DNA from: Kitasatospora sp. NA04385
Lineage (GTDB): Bacteria > Actinomycetota > Actinomycetes > Streptomycetales > Streptomycetaceae
NCBI RefSeq assembly: GCF_013364235.1
Contig: NZ_CP054919.1
Span: 6,201,001-6,265,000 of the forward strand
DNA length: 64,000 nucleotides
Reading direction: 5' to 3'
Shown here piece after piece: positions 45,801-53,015 of the stretch. Within the stretch, counting starts at the first letter, position 1. The number at the start of each line of letters is the position of its first letter. The translations under genes and the position numbers were made by a program. A model generated the notes under the pieces. The model was given only the letters and a program-made list of their open reading frames with translations. It searched no databases and was not told the origin of the DNA.

Positions 45801-46008
45801 CGCCAACGGCACACCGGTACAGCTGTACACCTGCAACGGCACACCGGCCCAGCAGTGGACCTACGACCCGGACACCAGCCGGCTGAAGTCCCACGGCAAG
45901 TGCCTCGACGCGGCCGGCGCCGAAACCGGCAACGGCACCCGGCTCCAGCTCTGGGACTGCGTCACCGGAGCCGGCCAGCAGCAGTGGAAGATCCCCACCG
46001 CGAGCTGA
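42814..46008 (+). CDS. Secreted GH65 enzyme with inserted and C-terminal carbohydrate-binding modules
   Basis: The 1064-residue protein has a signal peptide ending near APAAA, an N-terminal GH65 beta domain interrupted by a module of about 90 residues (VIPILDAPGGAATLAVRYS to VNVDYVSAYP) resembling CBM35/CBM6, the alpha/alpha barrel with GGHVFWDMETWMYP, catalytic Glu673 in IPPDEYNGDIDDSVY, and a CBM13 trefoil from about residue 930. GH65 includes acid trehalases and phosphorylases for trehalose, kojibiose and nigerose. A secreted member is more likely a hydrolase. It follows the transporter operon but has its own gap, and its alpha-glucobiose substrate is unknown. Confidence 0.88.
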   Translation: MDRHLPPRPRHAPSRTPRRPWARLALALAIGCLAADIAATPAPAAADTGTGGSDGWVLSTTDTTTDYAPAFVGNGYLASRVPAAGAGYSDGKVPVQSELAGLYALPQGQRELRAGLPTWTTLGFGRDDGNGGVYGVPAPRPCTFDQLCPAGHGQISGGAFVEDTHAGSTTGSYLAGLNTHDAPTVGARDVIPILDAPGGAATLAVRYSNGSGGPQTVHLTVNGVPQQVNAPATPDWDSWALLTVPTTLNAGTNTVEITVAQGDTARVNVDYVSAYPAGAPLPTGGNLKNGATGDYRQALDLRTGLLTTSFDWTSPEGDRTTFTYEVNANRAHAHLGTVTIRAVPHWSGTAAAVDGFDERGLSDASVNGTQVDGAHATLSQSLVSDGDLVTAALHSALRVDGATVPSTPVTGPGGTTSGQRATFPVTAGRTYEVTKFVGAASSVDTDRPLAEATPQQAAADAAAAGAAAGYRQALAANSAAWAELWQSTISVPGDTAMTAQIRASMFYLLAGVRSDVTWSAAPGGLSTHGSAGYGGHVFWDMETWMYPALLAQHPDIAKAANTYRQKLLPQAEANAASLSTPSQPIKGAKFPWESALTGNDATPLDSLTGPLEIHINSDIALAQWQYYQATGDTDWLRDKAWPVLKGIADYWATRAVPDSSGNYHINDVIPPDEYNGDIDDSVYTNASAQAALRIAVQAAGIVKQPADPAWNTVADGLTILVDTANDRHVEYQGYDGRGTKQADVTMLQYPWAVPMAPSTAQNDLDYYSRRTDPNGPSMTDAIATIDAAALGSPGCTAYNHLRDSVDPFLGAPFNQFHEARTGGTFTFTTGSGGYLQQFLYGFTGLRWGTDAVTVDPFLPAQLPGDDVTGLKWHGSTFDVSVGQQDTTVTVRSGPALSVRDRSGAVHQVAAGSTLHLPTRHPAATTGPTGCADRTPTGPITGAASARCVDLPDAADADWTQVQLYDCNNTPAQTWTLPGDHTVRAMGKCLDVRFGSDANGTPVQLYTCNGTPAQQWTYDPDTSRLKSHGKCLDAAGAETGNGTRLQLWDCVTGAGQQQWKIPTAS

Positions 46009-46069
46009 ACGACGCACCGCGCACCCTGCACAGCGCGCCCACAGCGAGTAGACGTACTGCGGCGCTGCA

Positions 46070-46096
46070 CCCCGCTCGGACAAGCTCCGAGCGGGG
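46070..46096 (+). terminator. Strong terminator after the GH65 gene
   Basis: CCCCGCTCGGA and TCCGAGCGGGG form an 11-bp perfect stem with loop CAAGC, 61 bases after the stop. From 46097 to 46339 nothing else is recognised. Confidence 0.8.
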
Positions 46097-46339
46097 GGCA
46101 CCGCGGTCAGCCGGACGGTGCCCTCGACCGGTCGTCATCAACCCTGGAGGGCTGGGAACAGGCGTGGGTGGCCCACACGCACCGCTCCGTGTCGGCGTTC
46201 CTGTGAGAAAGTGCACAACCTGGTACAGACGAACGTGCACCGCATGCGGTGCACCACGACGTCGGCGCACGACATTCATGTCTGATCGGCGGTGTCGGCC
46301 CGGCCGCGTCGCGGGTGTCGCTCACGGGTGGCCGTGTGG

Positions 46340-46537
46340 TCAGGACCGGAGGAGGTGCGGGAGGGTGAACTCGGGCAGGGCGTAGGGGCCGGCCTGGGGT
46401 GCTGCCGGGTCGGCCGGGAGGTCGGCTCCGGGGATGTCTGCGGCGTGGGGTTCGGCGTTGTCGACGGGGGTGTAGTCCAGTACCGCCGGATCGGGTACCT
46501 CCCAGAAACGGCGGGTGTTGGCGGAGACGGCGTGCAC
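46340..46537 (-). CDS. Small acidic protein of unknown function
   Basis: The frame encodes 65 residues with a mostly G/C third codon position, which suggests real coding. It starts MHAVSANTRRFWEVPDPAVL and ends ALPEFTLPHLLRS, with a proline- and alanine-rich acidic middle. I do not recognise the family. It runs opposite to the truncated HNH gene next to it. It may be a small gene or the last part of something larger whose start was lost. Confidence 0.4.
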   Translation of the reverse strand: MHAVSANTRRFWEVPDPAVLDYTPVDNAEPHAADIPGADLPADPAAPQAGPYALPEFTLPHLLRS

Positions 46538-46569
46538 GGTGGCGAAGCGGGTGGAGGCGGGACCGGCGG

Positions 46570-46974
46570 ATGCGCGAACTCGTGCTGACCGCCTACGAGT
46601 TCCAGTGCGCCTTCTGCGGCTACGACGGGATGCTCGGCGCGAGCGCGGTCGGCCTGGAGGCGGCCCACGTGCGGTGGTGGGCCCATGACGGGCCGGACGA
46701 GGTCGACAACGGCCTGTGCCTGTGCTCCCTGCACCACAAGCTCTTCGACAAGGGCGTCCTGGGCCTGGGGGAGGGGCACCGCGTCCTGGTCTCCCGGCGC
46801 TTCGTCGGCCGCAGCGAGACCAGCCGGCAGCAGGTGCTCGCGCTGGCCGGCCGCCCGGTCACCGGCCCGCAGCCGGGGATCCCGCCGGTCGCCGACCGGC
46901 ACCGGACGTGGCACACCGCCCAGGTCTTCCACGGCGAGCCCCGGGAGGCCGCGACCCCCGCGCCCGGCGTCTGA
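46570..46974 (+). pseudogene. Truncated HNH endonuclease
   Basis: The 134-residue remnant is the C-terminal HNH domain. It has a zinc-type CAFCG, the segment AAHVRWWAHDGPDEVDNG and CSLHHKLFDKG with the catalytic histidines. Similarity to the family begins a few codons before ATG 46570 (RRDRRM) and stops there. The N-terminal recognition part expected for such restriction-like nucleases is missing. The catalytic motif looks intact, so an active fragment is not excluded, but decay is more likely given the RHS remnant that follows. Confidence 0.7.
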
Positions 46975-47100
46975 CGACGGCCGTCCGGTCGGTGGAGTCA
47001 GCGGGCGGACGTGCCGATCACGCCGAGGGTCGGTGCGACGTCCGGCCCAGGGGCCGGTGCTCGCGCGGCACCTCCACGCGCCGGGTAAGCGGACGCTGCC

Positions 47101-47640
47101 CTGTGGGGCGCCACCGCGTGGCCGCGGACCAGCACCACCTACACCCCGTTGCGCTTCCCCGGCCGGTACTTCGACCCCGAGACCCGCCTCCACCACAACG
47201 TCCACCGCTACTACGACCCGCTGGGTCTATCGCCGCGCACCAACGTTCCTCGGGATACGGCTCGCAACCCGCGTTCGGCGGCAGGGCGGGCGGCCCGTGG
47301 AACGACCCGTACCACCCCGACAACGTGGACGAGAACATCAAGGACTGGCGGGACTACTACCGCGACCACCAGGCCCGGGCCGCCCAGAAGGGCGTCAAGG
47401 CGGGACGCGGCCCGTCGGAGATCCACCGGGTCGCCGGGCCCGAGGGAGCGTTCCCGGCAGCAAGTGGCACGCCCAGCGCAAGGGCCGGACCTCACCGCCG
47501 CCGCCGGCCCCGAGGCCCGGTTCGTCGCCGAAGCCGTCGCCGGGACCGCCGGGGCCCGGATTCTCGCCGGCCCCGTCTCCGCTGCCCGCCCGTTCCCGGT
47601 CGAACGCCTTTACGTGACGGTTCCGGCGATGCCCCTCCCC
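47101..47640 (+). pseudogene. RHS-repeat polymorphic toxin remnant
   Basis: The frame opens after a stop with LWGATAWPR and the RHS core PLRFPGRYFDPETRLHHN, VHRYYDPLGL. It lacks the usual few residues between YDP and PLGL. Frameshifts near 47250 and 47450 lead through DNVDENIKDWRDYYRDHQAR and GPSEIHRVAGPEGAFP to SKWHAQRKG. That is the kind of C-terminal toxin tail seen on RHS proteins. No start codon, no upstream YD repeats and several frame changes mark it as decayed. No immunity gene is evident. Confidence 0.65.
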
Positions 47641-47768
47641 GGGTGACCGGCGGACCTCCCGCGCTCGGCCGACCGGCCCGCGGAACCACGACTGCCGGGC
47701 GAGGCCGCCGCTCCGCACCGTCGCGGTGCGACATCACCGCCGCCCGGCCACCACTCGTTGCGGTGGGG

Positions 47769-48125
47769 TCAGGTGTCGGCCGCGGCGTCCGGGCCGGCCT
47801 GGCGGCGGAATTGCTCGTTGATGCGCAGTGCCTCTTCGAGCTGGTCCTCCAGGACGATGATGCGGCAGGCCGCGTCGATCGCAGTGCCCTGGTCGACGAG
47901 GTCGCGGGCGCGCATCGCGATCCGCAGCTGGTAGCGGGAGTAGCGGCGGTGGCCGCCCTCGGAGCGCAGTGGGGTGATGAGGCCCTGGTCGCCCAGGGTG
48001 CGTAGGAAGCCGGCGGTGGTGCCGGTCATCGCGGCGGCCCGGCCCATGGTGTAGGCGGGGTAGTCGTCATCGTCGAACGAGCTGACGGGGTCCGGGGTGT
48101 GGGGCTGGTCGGTCGTCGTAGTCAC
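47769..48125 (-). CDS. Small MerR-family regulator
   Basis: The 118-residue protein has a MerR-type winged helix (YTMGRAAAMTGTTAGFLRTL then GLITPLRSEGGHRRYSRYQL) and a short helical tail with LEDQLEEALRINEQFRRQ, a likely coiled coil for dimerisation. It lacks an effector domain. GTG 48125 is chosen because GAGAGG precedes it; a longer frame upstream is not protein-like. Small MerR proteins of this kind are common in Streptomyces, and the target is not visible here. Confidence 0.85.
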   Translation of the reverse strand: MTTTTDQPHTPDPVSSFDDDDYPAYTMGRAAAMTGTTAGFLRTLGDQGLITPLRSEGGHRRYSRYQLRIAMRARDLVDQGTAIDAACRIIVLEDQLEEALRINEQFRRQAGPDAAADT

Positions 48126-48209
48126 TGCACCTCTCTTGGTTCCGGAGAACGCGTCGAGGGGCCCCGGCGCCGTGGCGGCTCCGGGGCCCCGAAGGGGAAA
48201 CAACACCAT

Positions 48210-48768
48210 CTACCGGCCTTGGCCGGGTTCCTTGTTCCGCGCTGCCCCGGAAGGGGGGAGCTGCGGGGATCGCGTATGCGTGACCGAAAACCACCGTCCT
48301 CGTACTCAAAGGGGGTCTGCGGTGTCCGCCCGGGTGAAAGGCATCACGGGCCGGGCGATCCTGATGGCGCTCTGTCCCTCCGTTCTCCCTCTTCGTGGAC
48401 TGGTACTGCCAACTGCTGGTACTGCTTGCTGGCAGCCCCTGATGACCGCGGGCTGCCCGGCCCGGCCGTCGACCCCGTCGCCTCACTGCACACACGCTGG
48501 CTTCAGGACCCCACTGCCGTGCCGACCTGCGAACTTCTTCGATGCCTCCCGCCAGTTCATGTCTGCCGGGCCATCTCTGCACTGCGCTTACGAGAGAAAC
48601 GCTAACCCCGTGGCGGGTCAATGTCTACCTCGGCCACGATAGATTTTCCGGCGCCCGGGAGGCAGGTAGTCTGCGCCCCGCAGGGCATGGGCGCGGGGGG
48701 CGGGCCGCTTTCCGGTTGTGTTGCACGGGGGCGCCGCGGCTCCGCCAGACTGGTGGGGGCGGGGCGGT
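48210..48768. other. 559-bp region without a recognisable gene
   Basis: Base composition is more even than in the neighbouring genes, and no frame on either strand has protein-like composition or a known motif. Short imperfect repeats of TGGTACTGC occur near 48398 and 48417. It probably holds the MerR gene promoter and decayed sequence. Confidence 0.4.
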
Positions 48769-49593
48769 TCAGTCGAGGCGGGCGATGGCGGCGTAGCAGG
48801 AGGCCTGCTGGTCGGTGACGGCCGCGGTGTCGGCGTCGGGGCGCCAGCGGGGGGTGGAGACGATGCCGGGGTCCAGGACGTGCCAGCCGTGGAAGAGGGC
48901 GGCGATCTCGTCGCGGGTGCGGGCCTGGGCCTCGGTGCCGGAGTTGCGGTAGACCTCGACGAGGCGGGCGGTGGCCTCGGGTTCGAAGTCGGGGGTGAAG
49001 TGGCTGATGGCCAGGTAGCTGCCGGGGGCGAGGCGGGCGGTGAAGGCGGCGACGAGGTCGGCGGCGCTGCGGTCGGGGCGGTCGGCGATGAAGTGGAGCA
49101 GGGCGTTCATGCTCAGCGCGACCGGGCGGGCGAGGTCGAGGATCTCGGCGGCCGCGTCCAGGATGGTGTCGGGGGTGCGGACGTCGCCCTGGACGTAGGC
49201 GGTGCGGCCCTCGGGGGTGCTGTTGAGCAGCGCCTCGGCGTGGGTCAGGACGATGGGGTCGTTGTCGGCGTAGACGGCCCGGACGGCGGGATTGATGCGC
49301 TGCGCGATCTCGTGCAGGTTCGGCGAGGTGGGGATGCCGGTGCCGACGTCGAGGAACTGGTCGACGCCGAGCACGGCGAGCGCGCGGATGGAGCGGTGCA
49401 TGAAGCCGCGGTTGGCGTGGGCGGCGAGCCGGGCGTTGGGGAAGGCGTCGAGGGCGCGGCCGGCGGCCTCGCGGTCGGCCGGGAAGTTCGTCACGCCGCC
49501 CAGGTAGTAGTCGTACATCCGGGCCGAGTGCGGCCGGTGGATGTCGAGGTTGATCCCGATCTCTGGTGTCTGCCGGGTGGTTTCGTCGGGCAT
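48769..49593 (-). CDS. DUF574-type SAM-dependent methyltransferase
   Basis: The 274-residue protein is a full-length member of the family typical of Streptomyces. It has the N-terminal signature HRPHSARMYDYYLGGVTNFP, SAM-binding FLDVGTGIPTSPNLHE, the acidic loop AVYADNDPIV, and the end FHGWHVLDPGIVSTPRW. The family is large in actinomycetes and its substrates are mostly unknown. ATG 49593 precedes the conserved N-terminus. It is a single gene. The 418-bp gap to the next gene holds short CGGTC repeats near 49770 but nothing identifiable. Confidence 0.92.
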   Translation of the reverse strand: MPDETTRQTPEIGINLDIHRPHSARMYDYYLGGVTNFPADREAAGRALDAFPNARLAAHANRGFMHRSIRALAVLGVDQFLDVGTGIPTSPNLHEIAQRINPAVRAVYADNDPIVLTHAEALLNSTPEGRTAYVQGDVRTPDTILDAAAEILDLARPVALSMNALLHFIADRPDRSAADLVAAFTARLAPGSYLAISHFTPDFEPEATARLVEVYRNSGTEAQARTRDEIAALFHGWHVLDPGIVSTPRWRPDADTAAVTDQQASCYAAIARLD

Positions 49594-50011
49594 CGCGCGT
49601 CCCCCTGGTCGCTGAGTCCTTCGTCGGCCGTGCCGGACCCGGGGGTGGAGCGGGCGGTGGCGCACCCCCCGGCGCGGAGCTCATCAGATCATGCCCCACC
49701 GCGGCGACGGGCAACCAGCCGACGGGGCGCGGAGGCCGCCGGCCCGCCCGTGCCCGGCTCGGCGGTCGGTCCGGTCGGTCCGGTGGGCCCGGTCGGCGCA
49801 AGAGGTCGTGCACTGATCTCAACTGTTCTCGGAGGGACGGACTTTGACCGGTGGATGTTCGGGAAAATCCGTTTTCACCAGAGGGGCCAAGATGCGATGA
49901 GATGTAAATCTGAGGGGACATCAGTTCCCTCGGTCAGGGCATCGGCGTGCGGTTCGGGGGCGCGGGTCGTGATCGGTCGGCGGGGGTGCGCCCCGCCGGA
50001 GAGGGAGAACG

Positions 50012-51178
50012 GTGGACCCGGAGCTAGGGCTGGTGGTGGGGCAGCGGCGTGACCAGCTGACCTTCAACGCGTTCTGCGAGACGTACGAACGGTCGTGGTT
50101 CGCGACGGCGCAGGTGCGGCGGCTCTCCGAGGAACGCGCCCGCACGGTGGTGGACGCCGTGCGCCACCTGCTCTGGGGCGAGTGGCAGCTGCTGCTGCGC
50201 GCGCCGGAGCCGGCCGCCGAGGCGTGGAAGGTGCTGAAGGTCGAGATCGCCCGTGCGCTCGCCGTGGCGGAGGCCGGGGGGAGCACGGACGAGCCCCGGG
50301 AGCAGTGGCGCCGGGCGATCCGGACGGCGGCGGAGCGCCTGCGGCTGACGGTGCGGCCCGGGCAGGACGAGAGCGGGATCTACGAGGCGATCCTGTCGCT
50401 GCCCGAGGACTGCCAGGACGTGGTCGTCCTGCGGTACGTCCTGGAACTGCCGGAGCAGACGGTCGCGGCCTACCTGGGCTCGACGGTCGGGAAGGTGCGC
50501 TCCCACGCCCGCCGGGCCGGGGAGCGGCTCCAGGCCAAGCTCGCGGCCGCGCCCCCCGACCTCCACGGGAGGGGCCGCGAGCCCGGGCACCAGCGGCGGG
50601 AGATCCGTGCGGAGGTGGAAGCCGTGCGGCAGGACCTGAGGACCGGGAAGGAGACGAGCCCGGTCTGCGCGGCGATCCTGTCGTTGCCCGGGCCCCAGCA
50701 GGACGTCGTGGTCCTGCGCTTCCTGCTGGGCCTGCCGGAGCAGGAGGTGGCGGACCACCTGGGCTCGACGGTCGGGGAGGTGCGGTCCAACGACCGCCGC
50801 GCCAGCGGCCGACTCCAGCGGATGCTCGGCGTCACGCACCCGGATGTCACGTCCCCGGATGTCACGTCCCCGGATGTCACGCACCCGGGCGTCGACGCGG
50901 GCACCGGCGAGCCCGGGGACCAGCGGCGCCGGGCGATCCGGACGGCGGGGGAGCAGGCGCGGGCGATGCTGAAACGCGGGAAGGGCGCGAGCGAGGTCTA
51001 CGGGGCCATCCTGTCGCTGCCCAGGTGCCAGCAGGAGGTCTTCGTCCTGCGCTACGTGCTGGAGCTGCCGGAGAAGACGGTGGCGGCCTACCTGGGCTCC
51101 AGCGTCTCGACGGTCCGCTCCAACGCCCGCCACGCCAGGAACTGTTTGAAGAAGAAGCTCGGACGGGGGAGCGCATGA
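50012..51178 (+). CDS. Protein with three tandem sigma-70 region 4 repeats
   Basis: The 388-residue protein has an N-terminal segment (residues 1-95) that may be a degenerate sigma region 2, then three copies of one unit. Each unit has a basic helical lead (QWRRAIRTAAERLRL; HQRREIRAEVEAVRQ; DQRRRAIRTAGEQAR) and a sigma region 4 helix-turn-helix starting near residues 123, 218 and 329. The shared pattern is AILSLP, QDVVVLRYVLELPEQTV and AYLGSTVGKVRSHARRA. Sigma factors normally carry one such domain. The copies are similar in DNA too, pointing to recent duplication. A VTSPD repeat links units two and three. Its stop overlaps the next start (ATGA). GTG 50012 follows GAGGGAG. Confidence 0.85.
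   Translation: MDPELGLVVGQRRDQLTFNAFCETYERSWFATAQVRRLSEERARTVVDAVRHLLWGEWQLLLRAPEPAAEAWKVLKVEIARALAVAEAGGSTDEPREQWRRAIRTAAERLRLTVRPGQDESGIYEAILSLPEDCQDVVVLRYVLELPEQTVAAYLGSTVGKVRSHARRAGERLQAKLAAAPPDLHGRGREPGHQRREIRAEVEAVRQDLRTGKETSPVCAAILSLPGPQQDVVVLRFLLGLPEQEVADHLGSTVGEVRSNDRRASGRLQRMLGVTHPDVTSPDVTSPDVTHPGVDAGTGEPGDQRRRAIRTAGEQARAMLKRGKGASEVYGAILSLPRCQQEVFVLRYVLELPEKTVAAYLGSSVSTVRSNARHARNCLKKKLGRGSA
50831..50890 (+). repeat. Four 15-bp in-frame tandem repeats
   Basis: Units start at 50831, 50846, 50861 and 50876, each encoding VT(H/S)P(D/G). The two central units are identical. They form the linker between the second and third sigma-like units. Confidence 0.9.
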
Positions 51179-51804
51179 GCGGGGTGTCCGCCACGGTGTG
51201 GTCGGTGGGAGCGTCGGCGAAGGTGGTGCTGGAGCGCAGCCGGGAGGCGGCGCCCGCGCCGCTGCGCCTCGCGCACCGCCAGGCCCGGCACGAACTCGGG
51301 CTGCTGTGCTCGCTGATCCTGGCGAACCCGGCGTCCGCCGCGACGCTGGCCAAGCTGGTGGACAGCGAGGTGGAGCGGCCCGAGGGCGCGCTGGTGCTCG
51401 GGGTGCTGCTGAACCTCGCCGACTACGAGGAGGGCGCCCGGTTCTGGTGGGAGTTCGCGGCCGGGGGCGGCAGCCACCTCGCGGCCTCCTGCCTGTGGTT
51501 CTGGCACCAGTCGCGGGGCGAACCGCGGGACGCGCAGTTCTGGCGGCACCAGGCGGAGAAGCTCGCCGACGAGCCGCAGCCGCAGTGGCGGATGCCTTCG
51601 CCCGAGCGGCCGCTGGTGCCGCGCCGGGTGCGCGCCGACATACTCGCCCGCTGCAAGCAGGGGCTCGCGCCCCGGCTGCCCGCCCGGATGGCGGCGGTCC
51701 TCAAGTCCCTTCCGGTGCAGGACGACCACCACGACTGGCCGGAGGTCCCGCACTGGAGCCCGGACGTCGTGTGCCACCTGAAGGCCGCGGCCGAGAACTG
51801 CTGA
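51175..51804 (+). CDS. Unknown protein coupled to the triple-sigma4 gene
   Basis: The 209-residue soluble protein starts within the stop codon of the sigma-like gene (ATGA overlap). It is rich in helices and Trp, with segments LAHRQARHELGLLCSLIL, LVLGVLLNLADYEEGARFW and CLWFWHQSRGEPRDAQFW that look like TPR-type repeats. I do not recognise a named family. Tight coupling suggests that it works with the sigma-like protein, perhaps as a binding partner or anti-sigma-type modulator; that is inference. Confidence 0.7.
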   Translation: MSGVSATVWSVGASAKVVLERSREAAPAPLRLAHRQARHELGLLCSLILANPASAATLAKLVDSEVERPEGALVLGVLLNLADYEEGARFWWEFAAGGGSHLAASCLWFWHQSRGEPRDAQFWRHQAEKLADEPQPQWRMPSPERPLVPRRVRADILARCKQGLAPRLPARMAAVLKSLPVQDDHHDWPEVPHWSPDVVCHLKAAAENC

Positions 51805-52016
51805 ACGCCGCGCGCGCGGCGGGTTCAGCGGGTGGCTCAGGGGAGCGGGGGCGGGGCGGTGAGGAGCTCCGGTGCGGAGGAGCACGCCGCGGCGGGCGGC
51901 GCATCCCCCGCGCGAGCTACCGGGGGCGTCCCGGCGCGGGTGATCCGCGGGCGCCCGCGGATTCCTAGCGTGGTGGTCGGGTCGGCGCGGGGCCGACCGC
52001 GACAGGGGAGGACACC

Positions 52017-53015
52017 ATGGGGACGACGGACACCGGGACGGCCGCCGGGACGGACACCGGCACGGAAACCGGCGCGGAAACCGGCGCGGGCCGGGGCGGG
52101 GAGCACGTCGAGCACGTCGGGCGTGGCGGCCGGGTGGGCCGGATCGTGCGCTCCCCGCTGGGCTGGATGCTGACGGGGATGGCGGGCGTCGCGCTGGTCT
52201 CGGCCCTGACGGCGACCGGGCCCGGCCCGGTTCCGGCGCTGGGGGCGGCCGCCGCGGTGCTGGTGTACCGGCTGGTCACGCAGCGGCTGGCGGGGCGCCC
52301 CACGCCGGAGGCGGCCCGGTCCGGGGCCGGGCGGGCGGCGCTGCTCGGCGGCGGGATCGGCCTGGTCTTCGTCCTCGCCTCCGCCCTGGTGATCACGCTG
52401 TGCGGGGGCTACTCGTTCTCCTGGGCGGGCGGCGGCGTGCTGTCGCTGGTCGGGTCCGCCGTCATGGTGCAGATCGGCGCCTCGGTCACCGAGGAACTGA
52501 TGTTCCGCGCCCTCGCCCTCCAGGCCCTGGAACGGCTGTGGGGGAGCCGGGCCGCCCTCGTGATCACCTCGGTGTTCTTCGGCGTCGCCCACCTGGGCAC
52601 CCCGGGGGCCAACCCCTGGAGCGGGGTGGCGATCGCCCTGGAGGCGGGCGCCCTGCTCGGGGCCGCGTTCCTGTGGCGGCGTAGCATCTGGTTCGTCGCG
52701 GGCCTGCACTTCACCTGGAACACCGCGGAGCAGCTGCTCGGCATCCCGGTCTCCGGACACGCCCCTGACGGCCTGTTCACCGTCGGCGTCCACGGCCCGG
52801 CGCTGCTGAACGGCGGCAGCTTCGGCCTGGAGGCCTCGGTGGTGCCCGTCCTGGCCGCGCTGGCCCTCGCCGCCCGGATGCTGGTGCTCGCCCGCCGCGA
52901 GGGCGGGCTGGTCGGCCGTCGGGAGGGCGGGCTGGTCGGCCGTCGGGAGGGCGGGCCGGTCGGCCGTCGGCGCGCGGGGCGCCGAGCCGGAATCACGGGA
53001 GGACAAGAGAAGTGA
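52017..53015 (+). CDS. CPBP-family intramembrane metalloprotease
   Basis: The 332-residue membrane protein has a Thr/Gly-rich start of about 40 residues, several membrane segments, and the CPBP motifs: EELMFRALAL (paired Glu and Arg), FFGVAHLG (His) and LHFTWN (His, Asn). The C-terminal tail has three RREGGLVG-type repeats. CPBP proteins (Rce1-like) cut prenylated or signalling proteins within the membrane; in bacteria many are linked to bacteriocin tolerance. Its stop overlaps the histidine kinase start (GTGA), so it belongs to the signalling operon. Confidence 0.88.
   Translation: MGTTDTGTAAGTDTGTETGAETGAGRGGEHVEHVGRGGRVGRIVRSPLGWMLTGMAGVALVSALTATGPGPVPALGAAAAVLVYRLVTQRLAGRPTPEAARSGAGRAALLGGGIGLVFVLASALVITLCGGYSFSWAGGGVLSLVGSAVMVQIGASVTEELMFRALALQALERLWGSRAALVITSVFFGVAHLGTPGANPWSGVAIALEAGALLGAAFLWRRSIWFVAGLHFTWNTAEQLLGIPVSGHAPDGLFTVGVHGPALLNGGSFGLEASVVPVLAALALAARMLVLARREGGLVGRREGGLVGRREGGPVGRRRAGRRAGITGGQEK
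52893..52964 (+). repeat. Three 24-bp in-frame tandem repeats
   Basis: Units at 52893, 52917 and 52941 encode RREGGLVG, RREGGLVG and RREGGPVG in the tail of the CPBP protein. Confidence 0.92.

Noticed and set aside
48067..48621. Possible genes on either strand between the MerR and methyltransferase genes
   Set aside because: No frame has consistent GC-rich third positions, a ribosome site or a recognised motif.
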